From contig CANQKF010000003.1 of NCBI GenBank assembly GCA_947624445.1, positions 62,001 to 126,000 on the forward strand: a stretch of DNA of 64,000 bases, written 5' to 3'. This DNA comes from an uncultured Clostridia bacterium. GTDB lineage: Bacteria; Bacillota; Clostridia; Christensenellales; Borkfalkiaceae. Below, piece by piece: positions 36,299-45,745 of this stretch. Each line of letters starts with the position of its first letter. The first letter of the stretch is position 1. The position numbers were made by a program, and so were the translations under genes. The notes below the pieces were generated by a model. It was not told the origin of the DNA. It worked only from the letters and a program-made list of their open reading frames with translations, and did not search any database.

Positions 36299-37152
36299 TC
36301 TGCGTCCCCGCTTTGATAGATGATTTTTTGCTCGAAGCTCGCGCGCTCTCCCCGTTTCAGGCAGACCACGCCCGCCTTTTCGCGGAATTCCGCATGCTCT
36401 CCCGCACGGTCGGGCAGGGTCAGCCACGGCTCGATGCAGATCATGTTCGCGCCCTCCGGGCGCCACAGAAGGAGGTGCGGAAAGCCCGCAAACCCGATCT
36501 CGGCGCGCACGCCCCGCTTTGCCGAACACAGCGTGACGCTCCGCGAGCGCAGATCCCCGAAAATGACGGTACGCCCCTCCGCAAGACCCTGTTCGGGGAG
36601 CGGAAAGACCTTCCCGCCGCCGTAGTTTACGCGCTCGCCCGTAAGCCGCCCCGCCCCGTCGTGCACGAGCGCGGAGAACTCTTCTGCCTGCGGAAAGACG
36701 AGCATGTGGTCGAACACGTTCCCGAAGAGGCGGTAGGATGTGTGCATGCCGCACGAGAAGGGCAGCTCTGCGCCGCGGCAGACGACCTCATAGCGCGTCG
36801 TGAGCGCGCTGCCCGCTATGGTATAGGTGACATAGAGGGCGAACGGAAAGGGAAAGATCTGCAGCGTCTCCCCGCTTTCCCGCAAAAAGAAGCGCAGAAA
36901 GTTCTCGCCCTGCCCGTCGAGCGCGAACTGCATCCGCCGCGCAAACCCGTGGCGGGGCATGGCGTAGTCGGCGCCGCCGAGCCGCATGCCGCAGTTGCCG
37001 CAGACGGGGAAAAGCACGGGGGCATGCCCCGCCCAGGCGCCGTTTTCGTTCTGCCAGAGCTGCTCCCTGCCCGAGAGCTTCACGCTGACGAGCTCGGCGC
37101 CCAACGTATCGGCTTCCACCTTCAAGTCGTCGTTTTTGATCGTGTATCGCAT
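36295..37152 (-). CDS. Aldose 1-epimerase family protein (LacX-like)
   Basis: This 285-residue protein has the mutarotase fold, with HGFARRM, FLRFFLRES and GMHTSYRLF motifs and an N-terminal sequence (IKNDDLKVEADTLGAELVSVK) typical of LacX/YeaD-type proteins. It may interconvert alpha and beta anomers of galactose released by the next enzyme. GGGGGA precedes the ATG, only a few bases after a terminator hairpin. Confidence 0.9.
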   Translation of the reverse strand: MRYTIKNDDLKVEADTLGAELVSVKLSGREQLWQNENGAWAGHAPVLFPVCGNCGMRLGGADYAMPRHGFARRMQFALDGQGENFLRFFLRESGETLQIFPFPFALYVTYTIAGSALTTRYEVVCRGAELPFSCGMHTSYRLFGNVFDHMLVFPQAEEFSALVHDGAGRLTGERVNYGGGKVFPLPEQGLAEGRTVIFGDLRSRSVTLCSAKRGVRAEIGFAGFPHLLLWRPEGANMICIEPWLTLPDRAGEHAEFREKAGVVCLKRGERASFEQKIIYQSGDAE

Positions 37153-37160
37153 AGTCCCCC

Positions 37161-37191
37161 GAAAAAACGCACCCGAGGGGCGCTCGGGTGC
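37161..37191 (-). terminator. Terminator or attenuator between the Gfo/Idh and epimerase genes
   Basis: On the minus strand a perfect nine-base-pair stem (GCACCCGAG and its complement, five-base loop) is followed by GTTTTTTC. It lies after the Gfo/Idh stop and right before the epimerase ribosome binding site; no promoter is visible in between, so it may only reduce downstream expression. Confidence 0.85.
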
Positions 37192-37217
37192 AAAAATATG
37201 GTCGGAAAGTCCCCCGT

Positions 37218-38471
37218 TCAGTTTTCGTGGACGAGAACGCGCTCCCCGCCGCTCAGGCGGGATTCCTCCGCCGCAAACGCCATAAGATGGCTCTCGATGG
37301 ACGCCGCGAGGGAAGTCGCCTCCGTCTCATTGCCCGAAAGCACTTCGTAGAGCATCTTGCACAGCCCCGCGTCGCCGCCGCCGTGCCCGCTCGCCACCGC
37401 GCCGAGGTCGGAGATGCGGAACGTCTCCTCCTTGCCGCCGAAGGGGCAGAAGCGCACGGTATCGGCGAGCTCATCGAGGACGATCTCCCCGAGCGTGCCG
37501 TGGAAGCGCATGATCCTGCCGCAGCCCGCGGTGAAGCCCATCATCGTGAGCGACGCCTTCACGCCGTTCTCGAAGGCGATCTCGACGATCTGGTGGTCCA
37601 CGACGTCGTTATCGCAGGCAAAGACGCACCGCCCGTAAGGCCCCGCTTCGAGCGCCTCGTAGAGCGCCTGTTCGGTGAGCGGATAGGCGGACGTGATCTG
37701 GATGTGGGGCCAGACCGAGGGCAGACAGCCGCCCTCTTTCCATGTGTCGATGTAGATGCGCTTCGCGCTGTAAGGGCAGGTCTCGATGAGCGGGCAGCAC
37801 AGGCAGCGCTTTGCCGCATGCGCGGGGGCGTTCCCGCACTTGAAGTAGGCGAGATCGCCGACGGAGGCGACGCTCTTTGCGCGGGACCCCGCATAGTACT
37901 GCAAGAGATCGAGGTCGTGGCAGCACTTCGCGAGGATCATGGGCGCGGTCTCTTCGCGGCGGCGCCAATTCCCGCGGACATAGCTGTGCGCAACGTGCCA
38001 ATAGGCGACCTGCTCGAGCGCCTGGATCTCGATGAGCTGCCCGATCTTCCCCGCGCGGAGGAGTTCATCCACACACACGAAGGCGGGCGCATAGCGCAGG
38101 ACGTGGCAGACGAGCACCTTGCCGCCGCTGCGCTTCTGTGCCGCAAGGAGCGCCTCGCACTCCTCGCGGGAATCGGAGATGGGCTTTTCAAGGAGCAGGT
38201 CGTAGCCGAGTTCCAGCCCGCGGATGCCCTGCCGCACATGGTCGCGGTCCATCGTCGCGACGACGAGCACGTCCGCGCGCCTCTTTGCGAAGAATTCCTC
38301 CTCATCGGAGAACGTCTCTCCGCCGAAGCGGGCGCCGTAGTAGGCGAGGCGATCGGGATCGCGGTCGCAGAGCGCCGCGACCGTGAACTTCCCGCTCTCG
38401 GTGAGAAGATTTCCATAGGTCTCCCCGCCGCGGTTGCCGCAGCCGAGGATCGCCACCGTAAACTTTTTCAT
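37218..38471 (-). CDS. Gfo/Idh/MocA family oxidoreductase
   Basis: This 417-residue protein has an N-terminal NAD(P)-binding fold (VAILGCGNRGG), the EKPISDSREEC motif with the family Lys-Pro, and a C-terminal Gfo/Idh-type domain. A Cys-rich CLCCPLIETCPYSAKR sequence (about 225-245) recalls a metal- or structure-binding insert seen in some members. Such enzymes oxidise sugars or sugar acids; the neighbour NanE hints at amino-sugar or sialic-acid-related use, but the substrate is not known. It overlaps nanE by four bases. Confidence 0.9.
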   Translation of the reverse strand: MKKFTVAILGCGNRGGETYGNLLTESGKFTVAALCDRDPDRLAYYGARFGGETFSDEEEFFAKRRADVLVVATMDRDHVRQGIRGLELGYDLLLEKPISDSREECEALLAAQKRSGGKVLVCHVLRYAPAFVCVDELLRAGKIGQLIEIQALEQVAYWHVAHSYVRGNWRRREETAPMILAKCCHDLDLLQYYAGSRAKSVASVGDLAYFKCGNAPAHAAKRCLCCPLIETCPYSAKRIYIDTWKEGGCLPSVWPHIQITSAYPLTEQALYEALEAGPYGRCVFACDNDVVDHQIVEIAFENGVKASLTMMGFTAGCGRIMRFHGTLGEIVLDELADTVRFCPFGGKEETFRISDLGAVASGHGGGDAGLCKMLYEVLSGNETEATSLAASIESHLMAFAAEESRLSGGERVLVHEN

Positions 38472-39184
38472 TCTGCCGCCTCTTTTTCCGCGGCGAAGCC
38501 TTCATGGCTCTCCACGACGCCGACGAACATCCGCGTGATGTTCTGCGGGCGGGTGATCGCGCCGCCGATGATGACATGCCGCGCGCCCGCGTCGAGCACA
38601 TCGCGGAGCGCCGCAAAGCTCGTGATGCCGCCCTCGGCGACGACCACGGAATCTTTGATGTTCTCCATGAGCAGACGGCAAAATGCCGCGTCGGGGATCT
38701 GAATGTCCTTGGTCTCTTCGGTGTAGCTGCGTAGCGTCGTCGAGATGTAGTCGAAGCCGAGCGCTTCGGCGTTTTTCGCCTCCTCGAAGGTGGCAATGTC
38801 CGCCATGATCTCCTTGTCGCAGTGGTCGCGCACATACTTCACGAGCGTCTCAAGCGAAGCCCCCGCGGGGCGCTTCCGCAGCGTCGCGTCCATCGCGATG
38901 ACGTCGCACTTGGATTCGATGAGCGCCTTGATCTCCTTGAGCGTGGGCGTGATATAGACGGGGGAATCCGCATAGTCGCGCTTGATGAGTCCGATGATGG
39001 GAAGGGTGCCGTCGAGATGACGGTAGATCCCGTTGATGTCGCGTACGGTGTTCGCGCGGATGCCGACGGCGCCGCCGAGTTTTGCCGCGACTGCCATTTT
39101 CGGGATGGTGTCGCCGCCGTAGAGCGGTTCATCCTTCAATGCCTGGCAAGAAACGACCAAGCCTCTCGGTAAAACTTTCTTCAT
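38468..39184 (-). CDS. nanE: N-acetylmannosamine-6-phosphate 2-epimerase
   Basis: This 238-residue TIM-barrel enzyme turns ManNAc-6-P into GlcNAc-6-P. Motifs are GLVVSCQAL, GAVGIRANTV, IGLIKRDY, VIAMDATLRKRP, MADIATFEEA, and VVAEGGI, which match NanE. The ATG at 39184 is chosen over an upstream TTG because AAGGAAGG sits ten bases before it. Genes for sialic acid lyase or ManNAc kinase are not in the window. Confidence 0.94.
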   Translation of the reverse strand: MKKVLPRGLVVSCQALKDEPLYGGDTIPKMAVAAKLGGAVGIRANTVRDINGIYRHLDGTLPIIGLIKRDYADSPVYITPTLKEIKALIESKCDVIAMDATLRKRPAGASLETLVKYVRDHCDKEIMADIATFEEAKNAEALGFDYISTTLRSYTEETKDIQIPDAAFCRLLMENIKDSVVVAEGGITSFAALRDVLDAGARHVIIGGAITRPQNITRMFVGVVESHEGFAAEKEAAE

Positions 39185-39275
39185 ATAGACCAAACCTTCC
39201 TTGTCTTTTTCGCGTGAGCATTTGCGCGCGCTCTGTGCGGGAGCGCGGACATTTTTTCATTGGTGGAGCGCGGTC

Positions 39276-41189
39276 TTATCCGCGTTTTGCATTGCTGAAC
39301 CCTTCGCGGAACGCCTCCCACGTCTGCCCGAGGTCGGAATAATCCTCGCCCTTATCGCCCGTGCCCGCATCGGTGAAGCGGAAACGGTTGGAGACGAGCT
39401 CGCCCGCGTAGTCGTTGCAGTTGAACCAGATGAGCCCCTTGATCTGCTTGACGTAGGGTGCGGGATCCTCGGCGTTGAGCTCCTCGAACATCCCCTTCAC
39501 CCACTCCGCCTGCGCGGCGGCGTTCCTGCCGATCTTGCCCGAAGCCGCCCCGCCCGAGCCGCATGCGAATTCGCCGACGATCATGCTCCATTCGCCGAAA
39601 TAGGGGCGGTTTTTCTCATACAGGGTGGCGTAATGCTGCCGGAATGTGACGAGCTGGCGCATCGCGTCGCCCGTGTAGTTGTTGGCCTCGTAGCTCGTGC
39701 CCCCGAGCAGTTGCACGCAGTCGGTGCCGGGGAAGTAACAGAGGTCCTCCCCCCAGCCCGAGAACGGGCAGGACCGCGCGATGGGATTCCAGACCCAGAT
39801 CACGTTGTCGACGCCGTTTTTCAAAAAGATCTCGTAGAGCCGCCGCCAAGTCATCGTGAAGATGTCGGGGTCGAGCAAAGTCATGATGCCCGAGTAACTC
39901 GTCCAGTCCGAATTCATCTCGTTGTTGAGGCGGAACATCACGGGCTTTGCGTAGGCCTTGATGTCGCGGGCGAGGCGGGTGAAGTAGTCGTCGTACCTGC
40001 CGCGCATGATATCGAACATGGGCGTGAGTTCTTCGTCGACGAGGTTGTTGTTCGTCGTGTATTGGAAGGTGAACTCGAGGGTGGGCCTCTCATCGAAGCC
40101 GCTCCCATGGGCGAGCGCGATGCTCATATCCACGGGATAATAGTGCGGGACGCGCGTTTTATCGCCCCACGCCCCCCTGCCAAGGTGGGTGTACGTCATG
40201 TAGACATCGTACTTTTTTCCGCCCCAGACCTTCTCTTCGATGAACTTCTGCATCGCGACGCTGTTGCGGTAGAATTTATCGTAATTCCCGCCGCCCGCGT
40301 GCAGGCTCTCTTCCTCGCCCGGCATCGAATAACTGAACACGCCCCAGCTCTTTTGGGTCTGCGTCGTGAACTTGCGGAAGAAATCCCGCGTCTCTTCGCT
40401 CCAATGCGGGTCCTCCTTCGCGGCGCCCGGGGCGAAGTAATTCTTTGCCGTGCCCGTGCCCGCGAACTGCGTGTAGCTCATCACGATCCCGTCCATCACG
40501 GCGGCGCGGTCCTCTTTGGACTTCATCACGAACAGCCCGAAGAAGGCGAGCTCGCCCTGCTTGCGGATGATCCCGATGTTGTAGTAAGGGCGCTCGATGC
40601 CCTCCGCGTCGTCGATGCGGATATCGAAGCGGAAGATCTCGTAGCCCTTCCGCATCGCCGTGTTTCCCTCCTTCACGGTGGGGTACGGGCGGGTGCCGTC
40701 GGACGTGCCGTCCGCGCCCACGGGGGTGATCCCGAAGCCGAGACGGTCGGCGTTCAGAAGGGTCAGCCCCTGGTTTTTGTAGTACGCGGGATTCACGAGG
40801 TGGCGGATCGTCCATTCGTTGATGTGGATGAACCACCCGTTCTCGAGGTCGGTGTAGGGATTCTTGGTCTCCGCCGAGGCCGTGAGGACGCTGTCGCCGA
40901 AGCGGTACTGCGTGCGGTAGGCGGCGAGCGTGTAGTCGACGGCGACCTCTTCGGCGGGGACCGTGAACGCCATGCCCGCGGCAAGGTCGATGAACCGCGC
41001 CGCGCCGCCCGCGTAGAATTCGAGCTTGGTATCCTTGCCCGTCTGCGCGGCATAGGCGCCGTCGGAGAAGCACCTTGCGGCCGCGGGAACGCCCGAGAAG
41101 CCGTTTGCGGGGTCTGCCGCCGCGCCGCCCGCGCACGCCCACAGGCGCCCGAGGACGGCGGGATCGGTGATACGGTCGTACTGTTTCAT
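39276..41189 (-). CDS. GH26-like glycosidase, cytoplasmic copy
   Basis: This 637-residue protein has a C-terminal GH26-like (beta-mannanase clan A) catalytic domain. The probable acid/base Glu424 lies in FRLNNEMN and the probable nucleophile Glu540 in IVGEFACGSGG, 116 residues apart. NVIWVWNP between them fits the family. The N-terminal about 200 residues are beta-rich. The ATG at 41189 follows GGGAGGGG and there is no signal peptide, so the enzyme should stay in the cytoplasm, unlike its near-identical layout neighbour just upstream. It may finish degradation of imported oligosaccharide. The family call is from motifs; substrate specificity is not certain. Confidence 0.82.
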   Translation of the reverse strand: MKQYDRITDPAVLGRLWACAGGAAADPANGFSGVPAAARCFSDGAYAAQTGKDTKLEFYAGGAARFIDLAAGMAFTVPAEEVAVDYTLAAYRTQYRFGDSVLTASAETKNPYTDLENGWFIHINEWTIRHLVNPAYYKNQGLTLLNADRLGFGITPVGADGTSDGTRPYPTVKEGNTAMRKGYEIFRFDIRIDDAEGIERPYYNIGIIRKQGELAFFGLFVMKSKEDRAAVMDGIVMSYTQFAGTGTAKNYFAPGAAKEDPHWSEETRDFFRKFTTQTQKSWGVFSYSMPGEEESLHAGGGNYDKFYRNSVAMQKFIEEKVWGGKKYDVYMTYTHLGRGAWGDKTRVPHYYPVDMSIALAHGSGFDERPTLEFTFQYTTNNNLVDEELTPMFDIMRGRYDDYFTRLARDIKAYAKPVMFRLNNEMNSDWTSYSGIMTLLDPDIFTMTWRRLYEIFLKNGVDNVIWVWNPIARSCPFSGWGEDLCYFPGTDCVQLLGGTSYEANNYTGDAMRQLVTFRQHYATLYEKNRPYFGEWSMIVGEFACGSGGAASGKIGRNAAAQAEWVKGMFEELNAEDPAPYVKQIKGLIWFNCNDYAGELVSNRFRFTDAGTGDKGEDYSDLGQTWEAFREGFSNAKRG

Positions 41190-41211
41190 CTTCGCCCCTC
41201 CCGGCATCCCG

Positions 41212-43326
41212 TCAGGCGCGCGCCGCTTCGGCGGCGAAGCCGTCGCGGAAGGCCTGCCACGTCGCTGCGAGGTCGCTGTAATCCTCGCCCGGACGGACGA
41301 GCGGATCATTGGGCGCGTTGGCGAATTTCAGGCGGTTGGTGATGCCGAATTTGCCCGTGCCGCCGTAGTCGTTGCAGTTGAACCAGATGAGGCCCTTGAT
41401 CTGCTTGACGTAATCGGCGGGGTTCTCGGCGTTGAGCTCATCGAACATGCCCTTCACCCATGCAGCCTGTTCGGCACGGTTCCTGCCGAGTTCGCCCGTG
41501 GCGTCGCCGCCCGAGCCGCACGCGAATTCGCCGATGATCATGCTCCATTCGGAGAAGAACGGCTTGTTCTTGGCGTAGAGGTTGCTGTAATACGTCTTGA
41601 AGGACTTGATCTGCGAAGCGACGTCGCCGTTGTAGTTGTTGAACTCATAGCACGTTCCGCCGAGCAGCTGCACATAGTCCACGCCCGGGAAGTAGGCGAG
41701 GTCCTCGCCCCAGCCCGAATACGGCGCCGAGTCCGCGATGGGGTTCCACACCCAGATCACGTTGTCGCAGCCCTGTTCGATGAAGATGTTGTAGAGGCGG
41801 ATCCACGTTGCGGTAAAGATATCGGGATCGAGCAGGTTCATCATGCCCGAGTAACTCGTCCAGTCGGTGTTCATCTCGTTGTTGAGACGGAACATCACGG
41901 GCTTTGCGTAGGCCTTGATATCGTCGCCGAGGCGCCTGAAATATTCATCGTATTTGCCGCGCATGATATCGAAGAGCGGCGTGATCTCCTCGTCGACGAG
42001 GTTGTTGTTGGAGGTGAATTGGTAGGTGAATTCGAGCACGGGATTCCCGTCGAATCCGTTGCCGTGGGCGAGCGCGATGCTCATATCCACGGGGTAGTAG
42101 TGGTGATTGCCCGAGACGGCCGCGTAGTTGGAGCCCCAGCCGAGGTGGGTATACGTCATGTAAATATCGTACTTCTTGCCGCCCCAGACTTCATCTTCGA
42201 TATACTGCTGGATCATACGGCTGCTGTTCAGATATCTGTCGTAATCTTCCTGCCCGGGATGCAGTTTGGAGGCTTCGCCGGGCATCGAATAACTGAACAC
42301 GCCCCAGCTCTTCTTGGACTGCGTGGTGAACTTACGGAAGAAGTTCAGGGTCTCTTCGTTCCAGTGCGGGTCCTCCTTCGCGGCGCCCGGTTTGAAGTAG
42401 TTGCGCTGCAAACCCTTCGAGGAGATGGGCTTCCAGCTCATCATGATCTTATCCATCATCTCGGACCGGTCGGTCGCGGATTTCAGCACGAAGAGGCTGA
42501 AGAACTTCGCGTCGTCCTTCTGGTGGATGAGCCCGATGTGATAGAAGGGGCGGGTGATGTCGCCCGGGTCGTTGATCTGGATATCGAAGCGGTAGATCTC
42601 GTAGCCGGGGCGCATCTTCGTGTTGCCTTCCTTCACGGTGGGATAGGCGCGGGTGCCGTCCGAAGTTTTGGTGACGGGATCGACGGGCGTGATCTCGAAG
42701 CCGAGGTCGTCCTCGTTGAGGAGGGTGAGATTCTGGTTGTCGTAGTATTTCATGTTGACGAGGTGGCGGATCGCCCACTCGTTGACATAGACATACCAGC
42801 CGTCGGACATGTTCGTGTAGGGGTTTTTGGACTCCGCCGAAGCGGTGAGGATGCAGTCGCCGAATTCATACTGCACGCGGTAATCGGCGATGGTGTAGTC
42901 CACGTTGAGGGGCTCGCTCGTGGGGATGGTGAACTCCATGCCCGCCGAGACGTTGACGATGCGCGCCGCTTGCTCGTTGTAGAGCTCGAAGCGGATATCC
43001 TGCCGCGAACCGATCTTGGTGAACGACTTCACATAGTTGCCGTTGACGAAAAATCTCCCGCCCGTGATATCCGCAGCCGTTTCGAAACCGTTCTCCTTAT
43101 CGACGAGCGCGTTCTTGTTGTAGAGGTCGTTGAACACATATTCGAAGGTGGCGTTATCGGTCTGGATCTCATCCCCCGCGACCTCGAGCGTGGCGTCGCC
43201 GGGCGTGGGACCGGGGTCGGGGTCGGGGTCGGGGCCGGGACCGGGCGTATTGGGATCCGTGCATCCGACGAGGCAGGTCGCACCGAGCATGCAGATGCCG
43301 AGAAGCGCTGCAAGAAATTTCTTCAT
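41212..43326 (-). CDS. GH26-like glycosidase, secreted lipoprotein copy
   Basis: This 704-residue protein has a lipoprotein signal peptide (LVGC, then a Pro/Asp/Gly-rich linker PGPGPDPDPDPGP), a beta-rich N-terminal module and the same catalytic domain as its neighbour, with probable acid/base Glu484 in FRLNNEMN and nucleophile Glu600 in IIGEFACGSGG, also 116 residues apart. It should act on mannan-like polymer outside the cell. It precedes the cytoplasmic copy by 22 bases, an obvious tandem duplication. Confidence 0.85.
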   Translation of the reverse strand: MKKFLAALLGICMLGATCLVGCTDPNTPGPGPDPDPDPGPTPGDATLEVAGDEIQTDNATFEYVFNDLYNKNALVDKENGFETAADITGGRFFVNGNYVKSFTKIGSRQDIRFELYNEQAARIVNVSAGMEFTIPTSEPLNVDYTIADYRVQYEFGDCILTASAESKNPYTNMSDGWYVYVNEWAIRHLVNMKYYDNQNLTLLNEDDLGFEITPVDPVTKTSDGTRAYPTVKEGNTKMRPGYEIYRFDIQINDPGDITRPFYHIGLIHQKDDAKFFSLFVLKSATDRSEMMDKIMMSWKPISSKGLQRNYFKPGAAKEDPHWNEETLNFFRKFTTQSKKSWGVFSYSMPGEASKLHPGQEDYDRYLNSSRMIQQYIEDEVWGGKKYDIYMTYTHLGWGSNYAAVSGNHHYYPVDMSIALAHGNGFDGNPVLEFTYQFTSNNNLVDEEITPLFDIMRGKYDEYFRRLGDDIKAYAKPVMFRLNNEMNTDWTSYSGMMNLLDPDIFTATWIRLYNIFIEQGCDNVIWVWNPIADSAPYSGWGEDLAYFPGVDYVQLLGGTCYEFNNYNGDVASQIKSFKTYYSNLYAKNKPFFSEWSMIIGEFACGSGGDATGELGRNRAEQAAWVKGMFDELNAENPADYVKQIKGLIWFNCNDYGGTGKFGITNRLKFANAPNDPLVRPGEDYSDLAATWQAFRDGFAAEAARA

Positions 43327-43377
43327 GTTTTTACTCCTTGATTTTTTATCGCTTGCCTTGCGGCAAATTTCCGTGGT

Positions 43378-45138
43378 TTATGCGACGGTGACGTCGATAA
43401 GCTCGCTGTAAAGCCCGAAAACCGTGCCGTCCTGCGCCTTTTGTTTGAGGTAATACAGCACTTTCGCGGTGCCCTCGCCCTCGGAGACGACGATGATCTC
43501 GCACTCCTGTTCGAGTTTCCAGCCGTTGTACGTCGTGCAGGGCGCCATGACCTTGCCCGCTTCGAGCTCGGCCTCGGTGAGCTGCGTCTTGCCCTCGATG
43601 GTCTTTACGAGCATCGCGCATTGCTCGGCGGCGTTGGTCGTCGCGATGTTCGCCTTGTAGGTGAAGTGCGAGGTATCCTCGAACGTCCACGTGTTCTGCG
43701 TGTAGCCGCGGGCGAGGAAGTTCTGCGCCGTCGTGTTGGTGGAGGTGCCCATCATCTCATCCAGCCCGACGTTGAAGCTGCGGATGTGCTTGATCTTTCC
43801 GCCGATGTTCGTCATGGCTACGTCCGTCCCGTGCCAGCCCTTTTGGTTGAGCGCGCTCTCCTTGCCCGAAGTCGCGGCGCCGAGGGTGGCGCAGGGGATC
43901 TCGGGCAGCACGCGGCGCATCTCCTCGGCGAAGGGACCGTAGAAGGTGATCGTGAACCAATGCCCCTTGATCTCGGGATATTTCTCCATGGTCTCCTTCA
44001 ACACTTCGATGGCTTTGAGCTCGTCGACGGCCTTTGCCGAGCCGGCGTCGAGCTTGAGCTCGACGATGAGGATGACCCCCGTGCGCGCCATCGTCGTGAC
44101 GATCTCGTCGAGCGAGGCGAAGCTGTCGCCGTACTTCTGCGAGTAGTTGTTGAGCTGCATCTTCTGCAACTGCGCGTAGGTGGCGTTGATGAACTGCCCC
44201 GCCGAGCCCGTGACGCGGTGGACGTCCGAATCGTGCCCGCTGACGATGCGCTGATCGGCCGTGATCTGGATATCGATCTCGGCGTGCGTCGCGCCCTCGT
44301 TGGCGGACGCCATGATGCCCGTGAGGGATTGCTCGTTGGCGTAGCTCGTGATGCCGCGGTGCGCCGCGATGAACTGCGCCCGCGCGAAGCCGTCCTTTTG
44401 GAAGGGCTTCACGGCGTCGAGGAGCGTCGTGCGGTCCTTGGCGACGACGCCGTAGCACCCCGCCGCGATCGCCGCGACCCCCTCTTCCGCGTTCTCGACG
44501 TACGCCCAGCAGACCTTGGTGAGCGCCTCGACGTATTCCGCCGCGACGGGAAGATTTTCATCCGATCCGTCGTACATGAGGATGTTGCAGCCCGCCTTGT
44601 TCGCCGCGCCCACGTGGTCCCATTCGGCGTAGCGGTCCGCGGAGAGCTTGGTCGCCGTGAGGTCGTAGACGGTGTTCACGAGGTAGCCCGCTTCGTCGGC
44701 GTAGATCTTCTCGATGACCGAGATGTCGTCGGAGACCGCCATCATATCCGAGATGGCGTAGGTCGTTTTGAGCCAGCCGAGGAAGGGCTCTACCGTCGTC
44801 CCGTCGAGGCGGACGATGGGGATGAATCTGTTTTTGAGATAGGTATCGTAAAACGAGGCGAGCGTGGAGGTCTTGCCCCCGACCGTCACGTTCATCTTGC
44901 TGTCGGGCGTGAGGATCGCCGAAGCGGGGCGGGGATCTTTCGCCTCTAAATCGGCCGTATCCTGCGGCTCGACGACGAGCGTGGGCTCGATCTTGAGCTT
45001 GCTGCCCGGGGAGACGACGTTAAAATATGCCGTGTTGCTCTGTCCCGCCGCCACCGCCGTCTCGGGCGGGAGCGCGGTCATGGCGACCGCCGCGGCGAGC
45101 AGGACCGCCGCACTTGCGATGCAGAATAGTTTCTTCAT
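43378..45138 (-). CDS. Secreted glycerophosphodiester phosphodiesterase family protein
   Basis: This 586-residue protein has a cleavable signal peptide (no clear lipobox). The second half is a GDPD-type barrel, with HRG at His260, HAEIDIQITADQ and VSGHDSDVHR metal-binding motifs. The usual PENT after HRG is replaced by ANEQS. GDPD enzymes cut glycerophosphodiesters, including teichoic acid; the first half (about 30-255) looks like a degenerate second barrel (FLGWLKTTYAI, ADEAGYLVN). AAGGAGGG precedes the ATG. Confidence 0.87.
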   Translation of the reverse strand: MKKLFCIASAAVLLAAAVAMTALPPETAVAAGQSNTAYFNVVSPGSKLKIEPTLVVEPQDTADLEAKDPRPASAILTPDSKMNVTVGGKTSTLASFYDTYLKNRFIPIVRLDGTTVEPFLGWLKTTYAISDMMAVSDDISVIEKIYADEAGYLVNTVYDLTATKLSADRYAEWDHVGAANKAGCNILMYDGSDENLPVAAEYVEALTKVCWAYVENAEEGVAAIAAGCYGVVAKDRTTLLDAVKPFQKDGFARAQFIAAHRGITSYANEQSLTGIMASANEGATHAEIDIQITADQRIVSGHDSDVHRVTGSAGQFINATYAQLQKMQLNNYSQKYGDSFASLDEIVTTMARTGVILIVELKLDAGSAKAVDELKAIEVLKETMEKYPEIKGHWFTITFYGPFAEEMRRVLPEIPCATLGAATSGKESALNQKGWHGTDVAMTNIGGKIKHIRSFNVGLDEMMGTSTNTTAQNFLARGYTQNTWTFEDTSHFTYKANIATTNAAEQCAMLVKTIEGKTQLTEAELEAGKVMAPCTTYNGWKLEQECEIIVVSEGEGTAKVLYYLKQKAQDGTVFGLYSELIDVTVA

Positions 45139-45154
45139 CTTCTTCCCTCCTTGT

Positions 45155-45721
45155 TTACTTGCCGACGATGAGCTTGAAGCTCGCCCTGTATCCGCCGAAC
45201 TCGACGGAGATCGTGCACTCCCCTCTGTTCTCCGCCTTCACGCGGACGAGGAGCCCCTGCGCTTCGACGGTGCCGATCGTCTCATCCGAAGAGGACCACA
45301 CGGGTTCGCCCTGCGCGGTCCCGTCGAAATAGGCGCGGACCGAGGCGGTGACGCCCTTCTTCAACACGAGCTTGCCGAGGGGCAGATTGATCTCGAGCGG
45401 GGAAGCCTCCACCGTGACGACGCACTCCGCGATCGCCTCGTCGCCCTTGTAGAGGGTGACCGTCGCCGTGCCGACGCTCTTCGCCGTGACAACGGCCGTC
45501 GCGCCGTCCGTTTCGAGCGTGAGGACGGATTTCTCCGAGACCTCCCAGTCGACGTCGTCGCCCGTGACGTTCGCGTTGAGGGTGTATTGCTGGCCCACGG
45601 TGAGCTTGAGCTCGGTCTCCTCGAGCGGAGGCGCCGAGGGACCCGTAGACACGCACGCCGCCGCGATCAGGCAGACCATGCAGACGATTGCCGTCAGCAG
45701 AAATGTAAACCGCTTCTTCAT
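45155..45721 (-). CDS. Small lipoprotein with bacterial Ig-like domains
   Basis: This 188-residue protein has a lipobox (IAAAC, about Cys23) and then two BIG2-like Ig repeats: LTVGQQYTLNANV...ATVTLYKG...CVVTVE, and LKKGVTASVRAYF...SSDETIGTV...FKLIVGK. Such domains usually mediate binding or spacing at the surface. It lies between the GDPD and GH31 genes and has a strong AAGGAGG site. Confidence 0.87.
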   Translation of the reverse strand: MKKRFTFLLTAIVCMVCLIAAACVSTGPSAPPLEETELKLTVGQQYTLNANVTGDDVDWEVSEKSVLTLETDGATAVVTAKSVGTATVTLYKGDEAIAECVVTVEASPLEINLPLGKLVLKKGVTASVRAYFDGTAQGEPVWSSSDETIGTVEAQGLLVRVKAENRGECTISVEFGGYRASFKLIVGK

Positions 45722-45745
45722 GGTTTCCTCCTTATGTCTTGTTGT

